Origin: Acidobacteriota bacterium
GTDB taxonomy: Bacteria > Acidobacteriota > Polarisedimenticolia > J045
Direction: 5' to 3'
NCBI GenBank assembly: GCA_027064265.1
Contig: JAMOQA010000587.1
Location: 1 to 5,279, forward strand
DNA: 5,279 nt
The position numbers and the translations under genes are program-made. How positions within the stretch are numbered: the stretch's first letter is position 1; every line of letters begins with the position of its first letter. The notes under the pieces were generated by a model. It saw only the letters and a list, made by a program, of their open reading frames with translations, was not told the DNA's origin and ran no database searches. Of the stretch, positions 1 to 5,279 are shown one piece after another.

Positions 1-2580
1 GCTCGGAGCGCCCGACATCGAGACCGGCTGCCAGGAGTCGGTGGCGGGGTCGTAGCGCGCCCCGTCCCCGAACTGCTGGTCGCCGTACCCTCCCCAGACG
101 ATCATCTCGGAGCCGGTCCAGACCGCCGTGTGGAAACGGCGGAACGAGGGAGCCCAGGAGGTCGTCGTCGGGGTCCAGGTGTCGGTTTCCGGGTCGTAGC
201 GGCCCCCGGTGTTCGTCGGGATGCTGGTGTCGCGGCCTCCCCAGACGACGACGACGGAACCGGTCCACACCGCCGTATGGCCCCAGCGGGGCGTGGGGGC
301 CCCTTCCATGGTCACCGGGGACCAGCTGTCCGCGGCGGGGTCGTAGAGGGCCCCGTCGCCCAGCTTGTCGTCCTCCCCCGTGCGTCCCCCCCAGACGAAC
401 AGGCGGCTTCCCGTCCAGGTGGCGGTGGCGTCCTTCCGGGGCGAGGGAGCGCCGGCGGCGGACAGGGTTCGCCAGGTGTCGGTCGAGGGGTCCCAGGCCG
501 CGCCATCCCCGAGGTCGGTCTCGTCCTCGCCGCCCCAGACGATCCACTCCGCGCCGGTCCAGGTCCCGGTGTGCCGGGTCCGGCGTCGCGGCCCCGACCC
601 GAGGGAGGTGCCGGTCCAGGCGTCGGCCTCCGGGTCGTACCGTCCGCCGGTCTGCTCGAGCCGGCCGTCCTCGGACTGGCCTCCCCAGACGAAGAGTTCG
701 CTCCCGGTCCAGGCGAACGCGTGGAACTTCCGTGCCGTCGGGGCACCGTCCGAGGAGATGCCCCGCCAGCGGTTCGTGGCGGGATCGTACGCGGCGCCGT
801 TGCCCAGGAGGCCCCCGCTCGAGCCCTCGCCTCCCCAGACGATCATCTCGGAGCCGGACCAGGCCGCCGCGTGGAACCGGCGGCCCCAGGGCGCTCCGCT
901 GGTCGTCACCGGGTTCCAGGCGTCGGCTTCCGGGTCGTATCGCCCGCCGGTCCGCAGGTAGTTCTCGCCGTCGTGCCCACCCCAGACGATCATCTCGGAG
1001 CCGGACCAGACCGCCGTGTGGTCCTGGCGCGGGCCGGGGGCTCCTTCCGTGGTGACCGGCGACCAGGTCCCGGTCTCCGGGTCGAAGACGCCGCCGGTGG
1101 CGAGACGGGTCCCCAGGTGCACGCCGCCCCAGACGATCATCTTCGAACCCGACCAGGTCGCGGTGTGGGCCTTTCGCGGGGAGGGAGCGCCGGCCGTCGG
1201 CAGGGGAGACCAGGTTCCCGCGGCGGGGTCGTACCGGCCCCCGGTGTTTACGTCCTCGAACGAGTCGTCCTCGCCACCCCAGACGATCATCTCGGTGCCG
1301 GTCCAGACCGCGGTGTGTCGCCAGCGCGGGGAGGGGGCGCCCGTGGTGGGCAGGGGAGACCAGGAATCGGAGGACGGGTCGTAGGCCGCGCCGTCGCCGA
1401 GCGGATCCCCGTCGAGACCGCCCCAGATGATCATCCGGGACCCGGTCCAGACCGCGGTGTGCCAGGACCGGGGGGAAGGGGCGCCGGTCTCCGGCAGGGA
1501 GCGCCAGCTGTCCGTCGCCGGGTCGTAGCGGCTGCCCGTACCCAGGGCGTCGCCGGCCCGGCCGCCCCAGACGATCACCTCCGAGCCGGTCCAGACCGCG
1601 GTGGCTCCCTCCCGGGGATCCGGCAGGTCGTCGAGGGAGCCGGCCTCCCAGCCCTCCTCGCAGCCCTCGTCGTCCGTCGATGCGTCCTCCCGGGAGCTGC
1701 CGGACGGAAGGGGCAGGTCGTCCCCGGGCCCGACCAGGGGATCGGCCGGGGCGGGCTCGGTCGCCGGGGACCGGTCCTCCCACCAGCCGGCGAAGGTCGG
1801 GCGCGGCACCGCGTAGTGGGCGACGGTCGTCGCCCCCGTCTCCGGGTCCTCGTCGAGGAGGACCTCGACGACCCAGGCATCGGGGGTCCGGACCAGCGGA
1901 CCGGGACTGCCCGGACTGCCCCAGCGTTCCCGGATGCGGCTCCATGCCTCGGGGTCCTCGACCCGGTGATCCCGTGGGTCGGCGTCCGGGCGCACCGGGG
2001 CCCCGGGAGGCAGGTAGCGCCGGATCGTTCGCCGGGGATGATCGTCCTCGGGGTCGAGGCTCCCGGCGAGGAGCGCCTGCCGGATCTCCTCGGCCTCTCC
2101 GCGGGCGGGTGTCTCGCGCTCGAGGCGGGCGCGCCACGCCGAGCGCAGCAGCCGCTCGGCGAGGGCCGGGCGAGCGAGGGTCTCGGCAGCGGCGATGGGA
2201 TCGTTGCCGAGAGCGGCGACCAGGGCGGCGAGGCGGGCGGGCGCCCGGGAGGAGCGGACGATGCGCCGCCACTCGGCGGCCACCTCGGCGCCCGCCAGGG
2301 GACGCCCCCGGAGATCGGCGAGGGCGGTCTCGCGGCGGAGGTCCTCGAGGATTCGGGCCCGGAGGGCCTCGTCGCCGGGAACCGCCGAGGGGTTTCCCCG
2401 CCAGCGGGCCCGGACCTGCTCGACGTGACGCAGGTTCTCGACCCGGCGCGCGAGCGGGTCGGCGCCGGTCGTTTTCGAAGCCCCCGCGAGGACCGGGGAG
2501 ACGGAGAACAGGACGAGCAGCGCCGCGACCAGGGAGACGATGCCTCCCCGCCGCGGTCGGCGGTACCCGAGTTCGGACAT
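1..2580 (-). CDS. Exported multi-Kelch-repeat protein, 3' end beyond window
   Basis: The minus-strand frame is open from an ATG at 2580-2578 to the window edge, giving 860 codons and no stop, so the C-terminus is missing. A GGAGG at 2596-2592 lies 11 nt before the ATG. Residues 1-34 look like a signal peptide: basic residues (RRPRR), a hydrophobic core (IVSLVAALLVLFSV), then a VLAGA cleavage area. There is no lipobox Cys. Residues about 37-180 are Ala/Arg/Leu/Glu-rich and probably helical, with the stretch ALGNDPIAAAETLARPALAE near 204-220 of the same helical part. Residues about 280-320 form an acidic Pro/Ser linker. From residue 325 there are eleven VWGG-type blade motifs (W codons from 1567 to 94), spaced 48-50 residues, with consensus YDPxTDxW...GAPSPR..HTAVWTGSEMIVWGG. 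This is a bacterial Kelch beta-propeller pattern. Kelch propellers usually bind proteins or glycans; the ligand here is unknown. The protein is probably periplasmic, surface-bound or secreted. The Kelch call is secure; the function is not. Confidence 0.92.
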   Translation of the reverse strand, partial: MSELGYRRPRRGGIVSLVAALLVLFSVSPVLAGASKTTGADPLARRVENLRHVEQVRARWRGNPSAVPGDEALRARILEDLRRETALADLRGRPLAGAEVAAEWRRIVRSSRAPARLAALVAALGNDPIAAAETLARPALAERLLRSAWRARLERETPARGEAEEIRQALLAGSLDPEDDHPRRTIRRYLPPGAPVRPDADPRDHRVEDPEAWSRIRERWGSPGSPGPLVRTPDAWVVEVLLDEDPETGATTVAHYAVPRPTFAGWWEDRSPATEPAPADPLVGPGDDLPLPSGSSREDASTDDEGCEEGWEAGSLDDLPDPREGATAVWTGSEVIVWGGRAGDALGTGSRYDPATDSWRSLPETGAPSPRSWHTAVWTGSRMIIWGGLDGDPLGDGAAYDPSSDSWSPLPTTGAPSPRWRHTAVWTGTEMIVWGGEDDSFEDVNTGGRYDPAAGTWSPLPTAGAPSPRKAHTATWSGSKMIVWGGVHLGTRLATGGVFDPETGTWSPVTTEGAPGPRQDHTAVWSGSEMIVWGGHDGENYLRTGGRYDPEADAWNPVTTSGAPWGRRFHAAAWSGSEMIVWGGEGSSGGLLGNGAAYDPATNRWRGISSDGAPTARKFHAFAWTGSELFVWGGQSEDGRLEQTGGRYDPEADAWTGTSLGSGPRRRTRHTGTWTGAEWIVWGGEDETDLGDGAAWDPSTDTWRTLSAAGAPSPRKDATATWTGSRLFVWGGRTGEDDKLGDGALYDPAADSWSPVTMEGAPTPRWGHTAVWTGSVVVVWGGRDTSIPTNTGGRYDPETDTWTPTTTSWAPSFRRFHTAVWTGSEMIVWGGYGDQQFGDGARYDPATDSWQPVSMSGAPS
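92..1611 (-). repeat. Tandem Kelch-coding repeats, about 144-150 bp each
   Basis: The conserved TGG of the VWGG motif recurs at 1567, 1423, 1279, 1129, 982, 835, 685, 535, 391, 241 and 94, giving intervals of 144, 144, 150, 147, 147, 150, 150, 144, 150 and 147 bp. All intervals are multiples of three. The units are alike at DNA level as well: 92-133 and 980-1021 match at 41 of 42 bases, and both share 24 bases with the unit near 834. Inter-motif loops vary most and are Asp/Gly-rich (GDG, DGD). This is intragenic duplication, probably with some recent unit exchange. Confidence 0.9.
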
Positions 2581-2662
2581 CGTTCCGCGATCCTCCCGCG
2601 AGGCGTCCCCGGCGGCGCGTGGCGTCGCGCCGGCCCGCCCGATGCCGTGACCTCCCCGCCGG

Positions 2663-2690
2663 AAAGTACGGTGACGGGCCCGTTGTTCAA
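2663..2690 (-). promoter_or_regulatory. Weak candidate promoter for the Kelch gene
   Basis: On the minus strand TTGAAC (2690-2685) is followed after 16 nt by TACTTT (2668-2663), a weak match to sigma-70 boxes (4/6 and 3/6). It lies about 80 nt upstream of the Kelch start. The -35 box falls inside the 2681-2692 palindrome. This is one of the few A/T-containing spots in the divergent gap, which makes it plausible, but the match could be chance. Confidence 0.22.
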
Positions 2691-2692
2691 CG
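2681..2692. repeat. 12-bp palindrome in the divergent gap
   Basis: CGTTG-TT-CAACG is a perfect 5-bp inverted repeat with a 2-bp centre, located between the two divergent transcription units and overlapping the candidate Kelch -35 box. The size and position suit a dimeric repressor operator. No regulator is encoded in the window, so the function is inferred only from position. Confidence 0.4.
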
Positions 2693-2722
2693 CCTTTTGG
2701 ACACGGTTTTCCCGGGGGGCGA

Positions 2723-2741
2723 CGGGATCCGGGGGATCCCG
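2723..2741. repeat. 8-bp inverted repeat upstream of surE
   Basis: CGGGATCC-GGG-GGATCCCG is a perfect 8-bp inverted repeat with a 3-bp spacer, 85 bp upstream of the surE ATG. Neither strand has a T-run after the stem, so it is unlikely to be an intrinsic terminator. It may be an operator for one of the divergent units or simply a hairpin. A poor -10-like TAAGAT at 2796-2801 sits between it and surE, with no convincing -35 box. Confidence 0.45.
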
Positions 2742-2825
2742 GACAACCGCGAAGCGCGGGCAGGGGCGGGCTGCGCAACGGGAACGCGAGTCGGGTAAGA
2801 TCGCCGCCACGCCCAGGGAGCCGCC

Positions 2826-3602
2826 ATGGAGCCGATCGCCGCCACCATCCTGGTCACCAACGACGACGGGATCCGCGCGCCCGGGCTGGCGATCCTCGCG
2901 GAGGCGATGGCGGAGATCGCCCGCCGGGTGATCGTCGCCGCCCCCGACCGGGAGCAGTCCGGCATCTCCCACGCGCTGACGATCCGTCGTCCGCTTCGCC
3001 TCGAGGAGGTCGCGCCGGACCGGTTCGCCGTGGACGGTTCGCCCGCGGACGCGGTCGACCTGCTCGTCCTCGGGCTCCTCGACGAGACCCCCGACCTGGT
3101 GGTCTCGGGGATCAACCCGGGGTTCAACCTCGGGGACGACGTGGTCTACTCGGGCACCGTCGCCGGGGCCCGGGAAGGGCACATGCTGGGCATCCCGTCC
3201 CTCGCGGTCTCCACCGCGTTCGAGGCGGACGAACGGGCGTACCGGCACGCGGCGTCGTGGGCGGTGCGGTTCGCCCGGCTGCTCCTCGAGGAGCGCCTTC
3301 CGGCCCGCACGTTCCTCAACGTGAACGTGCCACCGGGCGCCGGGCGCTGCCGGGTGACCCGCCAGGGACGGCGCGCGTCCCGCCCGGCGCTGCTGCGGCG
3401 TACCGATCCGAAGGGAAAGGAGTACTGGTGGATCGGCCTCGCGGGAAGCCGCTGGGAACCCGATCCGGACGCGGACCACGCGGCCGTCGCGGAGGGGGTC
3501 GTCTCGGTCACGCCCCTCGAGCTCGATGCCACGTGCGGGGAGGCGCTGGCACCCCTCGAGGCACTCGCCGCGTGCTCCGCACCGGCGGGAGGCGAGCGGT
3601 GA
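2826..3602 (+). CDS. surE: 5'/3'-nucleotidase SurE
   Basis: The product has 258 residues, normal for SurE. This family uses a divalent metal to dephosphorylate nucleoside 5'- and 3'-monophosphates (and in some members short polyphosphate) in the cytoplasm. The N-terminal TNDDGIRAPG carries the metal-binding D13 and D14; APDREQSGIS supplies S45; VSGIN supplies N97; NLGDDVVYSGTVAGAREG (101-118) is the family signature after it. NVNVPP and TRQGRRASRP follow, and the C-terminal half has the usual KEYWW and VSVTPLELD segments. All metal ligands are present, so the enzyme should be active. AGGGAG at 2815-2820 lies 5 nt before the ATG, which supports this start. It is the first gene of the operon and its stop codon overlaps the pcm GTG. 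Identification is near certain; substrate preference cannot be read from sequence. Confidence 0.97.
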   Translation: MEPIAATILVTNDDGIRAPGLAILAEAMAEIARRVIVAAPDREQSGISHALTIRRPLRLEEVAPDRFAVDGSPADAVDLLVLGLLDETPDLVVSGINPGFNLGDDVVYSGTVAGAREGHMLGIPSLAVSTAFEADERAYRHAASWAVRFARLLLEERLPARTFLNVNVPPGAGRCRVTRQGRRASRPALLRRTDPKGKEYWWIGLAGSRWEPDPDADHAAVAEGVVSVTPLELDATCGEALAPLEALAACSAPAGGER

Positions 3603-4273
3603 ACGCTCCGCGCACCGCCCGTGACCGGATGGTCGAGGACCTCCGGTCCGCCGGGATCCGCGACGAGCGGGTCCTCGAGGCGATGGCCCGGGTTCCCCGG
3701 GAGCGGTTCGTGCCGGAGTCGTTCCGGGGCCGGGCGTACCGGCCCCAGCGGATCCCCCTCGGCCTCGGCCAGACGATGTCGATGCCGTGGACCGTCGCCC
3801 GCCTCGCCGAGCTGCTCGAGGCGCCGCCGGGAGCCCGCGTCCTCGAGATCGGCACCGGGTCCGGCTACCAGGCCGCGGTCCTGGCGGAGATGGGCCTGCG
3901 CGTCTTCAGCCTCGAGCGCCACGCCCGCCTCGCGCGGGAGGCCGCCCGCCGGCTGCGGGAGCTCGGCTACCTGTCGGTGACGGTCAAGCACTTCGACGGG
4001 ACCTTCGGCTGGGCCGCGGAGGGCCCCTGGGCGGGGATCGTCTCCACCGCGGCCGGCCCGCGCGTTCCGGAAACACTGGTCACCCAGCTCGCTCCCGGGG
4101 GACGCCTCGTGCTGCCCGTGGAGGACGAGGAAGGGGGGCAGCGGCTGGTCGTCGTCACCCGCCTGCCCGGCGGTGGGGCCCGGGAAGAGGACGCCGGGCC
4201 GGCGAGCTTCGTGCCCCTGGTCGGGCGGTACGGCTGGTCTCCCCGGCGCGGGGGGAAGGGGAGGGAGGCGTGA
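3599..4273 (+). CDS. pcm: Protein-L-isoaspartate O-methyltransferase
   Basis: The product has 224 residues starting from a GTG that overlaps the surE stop as GTGA. A strong GGGAGG at 3587-3592 is spaced 6 nt from the GTG. The next in-frame ATG (3629) has no comparable site. The enzyme methylates isoaspartyl residues with SAM so that damaged proteins can revert to normal aspartate. Seen in order: VPRERFVPESF (32-42), LGLGQTMSMPWTVA (54-67) with the substrate-side Ser61, SAM motif I VLEIGTGSGYQAAVLA (81-96), LERH, DGTFGW (133-138), and the late strand LAPGGRLVLPVE (164-175). Two usual positions differ: Phe132 replaces the Gly before DGT, and Ala145 replaces the Asp of the common FDAI segment. 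The frame is open further upstream inside surE, but that is only reading-frame shadow. The family call is very firm; full activity is likely though not assured. Confidence 0.95.
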   Translation: MNAPRTARDRMVEDLRSAGIRDERVLEAMARVPRERFVPESFRGRAYRPQRIPLGLGQTMSMPWTVARLAELLEAPPGARVLEIGTGSGYQAAVLAEMGLRVFSLERHARLAREAARRLRELGYLSVTVKHFDGTFGWAAEGPWAGIVSTAAGPRVPETLVTQLAPGGRLVLPVEDEEGGQRLVVVTRLPGGGAREEDAGPASFVPLVGRYGWSPRRGGKGREA

Positions 4274-4890
4274 AGCGGCTTCTCGCGTGGTGGCGGGGAC
4301 TCTACGAGGCGCTCCTCGAGTGGGCCGCCTCGCCCGGCGGCATCCTGGCCATCGCCCTCGTCGCCTTCGCCGAGGCGAGCTTCTTCCCGGTGCCCCCGGA
4401 CGTGCTGATCATCGCCGCCGTCCTCGCCCGGCCGCGGACGTGGGTGCGGGCGGCGCTGGCTGCGTCGATCGCCTCGGTCCTCGGCGGCATCCTCGGCTAC
4501 GCGATCGGCTGGGGCGCCTGGGAAGCCCTCGACGACTTCTTCTACGCGTGGATCCCCGGGTTCGACCCCGAGGTGTACGCCCGGGTCGCCGGCCTCTACG
4601 AGCGCTGGAACTTCTGGGTCGTCTTCGCCGCCGGTTTCACGCCGATCCCGTACAAGGTCTTCACCATCGCCGCGGGGGTCGCCCGCATCAACTTCCCGGT
4701 CTTCGTCCTCGCCTCGGCCCTCTCCCGCAGCGCCCGGTTCTTCCTCGTCGGCGGCCTGCTCCGGGTCTTCGGCCCCCGGATCCGCCCCTTCATCGACCGC
4801 TGGCTCGGCTGGCTGACCCTGCTGTTCGTCGCCCTCCTGGTCGCGGGGTTCCTCGCGGTGGGCTGGCTCTCCGCGGGCGGGGGCTCCTGA
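4270..4890 (+). CDS. YqaA/DedA-type (VTT-domain) inner-membrane protein
   Basis: The product has 206 residues starting from a GTG that overlaps the pcm stop as GTGA. The purine-rich run GGGGAGGG at 4258-4265 is a suitable ribosome site. The protein has about five hydrophobic stretches: 24-52, 58-81, 115-140, 142-165 and 180-203. The first contains AEASFFPVPPDVL (34-46), a half-membrane loop typical of the family, and the third contains FTPIPYKVFTIAAGV (123-137), with RSARFF at 153-158. These match the YqaA branch of the DedA/SNARE-associated (VTT) superfamily. Some superfamily members are lipid-carrier flippases (undecaprenyl phosphate or phosphatidylethanolamine); the YqaA branch itself is poorly characterised. 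The link with surE and pcm suggests an envelope or stress role, which is inference. It is the last gene of the operon, with no good plus-strand terminator after it. Confidence 0.9.
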   Translation: MKRLLAWWRGLYEALLEWAASPGGILAIALVAFAEASFFPVPPDVLIIAAVLARPRTWVRAALAASIASVLGGILGYAIGWGAWEALDDFFYAWIPGFDPEVYARVAGLYERWNFWVVFAAGFTPIPYKVFTIAAGVARINFPVFVLASALSRSARFFLVGGLLRVFGPRIRPFIDRWLGWLTLLFVALLVAGFLAVGWLSAGGGS

Positions 4891-4894
4891 GACA

Positions 4895-4932
4895 GGGGAC
4901 ATTCCCCGAACGGTACAAGGAGAGGTGCAAGG
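4895..4932. repeat. Short palindrome and imperfect direct repeat after the operon
   Basis: GGGGA-CAT-TCCCC (4895-4907) is a perfect 5-bp hairpin starting 4 nt after the yqaA stop. It is followed by two near-copies of GGTRCAAGG (4912-4920 and 4924-4932). There is no T-run, so it is not an ordinary intrinsic terminator. The palindrome resembles small REP-like hairpins found after genes in GC-rich genomes; that comparison is from memory and unverified. Confidence 0.35.
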
Positions 4933-4950
4933 TACGCGGAAGGGCCCGGG

Positions 4951-4983
4951 GAAACGGAAAAGCGACCTCCCGGGGGAGGCCGC
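4951..4983 (-). terminator. Intrinsic terminator following the tRNA-like sequence
   Basis: Read on the minus strand, GCGGCCTCCC-CC-GGGAGGTCGC (4983-4962) forms a 10-bp stem with one G-U pair, followed at once by TTTTCCGTTT (4961-4952). On the plus strand the same stem has an A-C mismatch and no T-run, so the signal is oriented to the minus strand. It lies 27 nt after the CCA of the tRNA-like sequence, as expected for a tRNA transcript end. Confidence 0.65.
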
Positions 4984-5010
4984 ATCTCCTTGAACGGGCT
5001 GGATTTGAAG

Positions 5011-5073
5011 TGGTCGGGGCGCCCGGATTTGAACCGGGGACCCCTTGCTCCCGAAGCGGAAACGGGCGCCCCG
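5011..5073 (-). tRNA. Truncated tRNA-Pro(CGG): perfect 3' half, no D-arm
   Basis: On the minus strand the 3' half of a tRNA-Pro is intact: loop TTCGGGA with anticodon CGG (5053-5051), 3' anticodon stem GCAAG, variable loop GGGTC, T-arm CCCGG-TTCAAAT-CCGGG, acceptor CGCCCCG, discriminator A, and encoded CCA (5013-5011). The 5' half is not normal. The bases that should form the 5' anticodon stem are TCCGC rather than CTTGC, so only two Watson-Crick pairs form. CGGGGCG (5073-5067), complementary to the acceptor, lies only 11 nt before the loop, leaving no room for a D-arm. The total is 63 nt instead of about 77. A functional tRNA is unlikely. It is either a decayed gene or, more likely, the 3' copy left by integration into a tRNA-Pro gene. 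Confidence 0.6.
5015..5073. repeat. 11-bp perfect inverted repeat bounding the tRNA fragment
   Basis: CGGGGCGCCCG (5015-5025) and CGGGCGCCCCG (5063-5073) are exact reverse complements separated by 37 bp. The left arm is the acceptor 3' strand plus part of the T-stem. The right arm is complementary to both, so it extends 4 bp beyond what a tRNA acceptor stem needs. It may be a remnant of the true 5' acceptor strand or a separate hairpin. Confidence 0.6.
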
Positions 5074-5121
5074 CCAACATCCTGAGTCGCGGCAAGTTAT
5101 GGGGTTCCCCGTCGGCGGCCG

Positions 5122-5180
5122 TCACGCCAGACTGCACCAGATCGCACCAGACTGCACAGAGGGCTGCACAAGATGCAGGC
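5122..5180. repeat. Degenerate 10-bp tandem repeats
   Basis: Units close to ACTGCACCAG follow each other in 10-bp register: GTCACGCCAG (5121), ACTGCACCAG (5131), ATCGCACCAG (5141), ACTGCACAGA (5151), then looser copies in CTGCACAAGA (5164) and GATGCAGGC (5172). A 10-bp period places each copy on the same helical face, as in iterated protein-binding sites. The array begins about 50 bp to the right of the tRNA-like fragment. No gene overlaps it convincingly. Function unknown. Confidence 0.55.
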
Positions 5181-5279
5181 AATCACGTCGTCGGCCATTT
5201 GCTCCGACGGTGTCCCGCGTCGCATTCAGGGCGCCCGGCGAACCCCCGAAATGGCGAGCCCCGGGGGTTGCGGGGGCTG
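5181..5279. other. Right-edge stretch with G/C hairpin, no recognisable gene
   Basis: I see no recognisable coding sequence here. A plus-strand frame from ATG 5173 stays open to the edge, but it lacks a ribosome site and any familiar motif. The minus frames hit stops. AACCCCCG (5241-5248) and CGGGGGTT (5262-5269) form an 8-bp inverted repeat with a 13-nt loop. AGCCCC (5257-5262) could instead pair with GGGGCT (5273-5278), giving two competing hairpins. The stretch may be the start of an accessory element, which is inference. Confidence 0.4.

Noticed and set aside
92..1611. Regularly spaced repeats considered as a CRISPR array
   Set aside because: The 144-150 bp period keeps a reading frame and encodes Kelch blades; there are no short palindromic repeats with unique spacers.
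130..2931. A 933-codon plus-strand open frame antisense to the Kelch gene and running into surE
   Set aside because: It mirrors the Kelch repeats, is Gly/Arg/Pro-rich without any domain, and ends inside surE. It is open because high G+C leaves few stop codons.
1575..3479. A 634-codon minus-strand open frame across the Kelch 5' part, the gap and surE
   Set aside because: It overlaps two well-supported genes in wrong frames and has Arg/Pro/Ser-rich shadow composition.
655..4320. Many CTCGAG sites over the window
   Set aside because: They mostly come from favoured Leu-Glu codons (CTC GAG) or nearby preferred codons in GC-rich genes, not from a motif system.
3967..4902. A 311-codon minus-strand open frame antisense to pcm/yqaA
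   Set aside because: Its composition (Glu/Asp/Pro/Arg-rich) is the complement of a membrane protein gene; no ribosome site or domain.
4790..5182. A 130-codon minus-strand open frame over the tRNA-like region
   Set aside because: It contains the peptide GSNPGAPT, the usual false translation of a tRNA T-arm and acceptor, and crosses the terminator and yqaA.
5173..5279. A plus-strand frame starting at ATG 5173 and open to the right edge
   Set aside because: There is no Shine-Dalgarno sequence, the start overlaps the 10-bp repeats, and 35 codons with no motif are too few to judge.

Overview
The window is a very GC-rich bacterial segment, visibly well over two-thirds G+C with strong G/C third-position bias. 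It has three parts. (1) Positions 1-2580, minus strand, hold one large exported Kelch-repeat protein whose 3' end lies beyond the left edge. (2) Positions 2826-4890, plus strand, hold a compact three-gene operon: surE (nucleotidase), pcm (protein-L-isoaspartate O-methyltransferase) and a YqaA/DedA-type membrane protein. (3) Positions 4891-5279 are non-coding as far as I can see. They hold a tRNA-Pro-like 3' half on the minus strand with its own terminator, then 10-bp iterated repeats and a G/C hairpin.

The Kelch gene and the surE operon are divergent across a 245-bp gap. That gap carries two palindromes and a weak candidate promoter for the Kelch gene. Within the operon, each gene overlaps the next by 4 bp (GTGA) and the two downstream genes start with GTG, so translation is probably coupled. 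SurE and Pcm form a widely conserved stress and repair pair (nucleotide dephosphorylation; repair of isoaspartyl damage in aged proteins). From memory, a YqaA-like gene sits in the same cluster in several Gram-negative groups, often followed by nlpD and rpoS. Those two are not seen here.

The Kelch protein has a signal peptide, a helical N-terminal region, an acidic/Pro/Ser linker and at least eleven tandem 48-50-residue Kelch units. From memory this layout recalls secreted Kelch proteins of Acidobacteriota, so that phylum is my best guess, with Myxococcota or other former Deltaproteobacteria as alternatives. The sequence alone does not settle it.

The most unusual part is the right end. The 3' half of a tRNA-Pro (anticodon CGG, variable loop, T-arm, acceptor 3' strand, CCA) is perfect, but the D-arm and most of the 5' anticodon stem are missing. 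This is what remains at one end of an element integrated in a tRNA gene. The geometry puts conserved chromosome (surE operon) on the left and the possible element to the right of about 5056. The 10-bp repeats just inside that side would suit recombinase or regulator binding. No integrase gene is visible, so this is a hypothesis.
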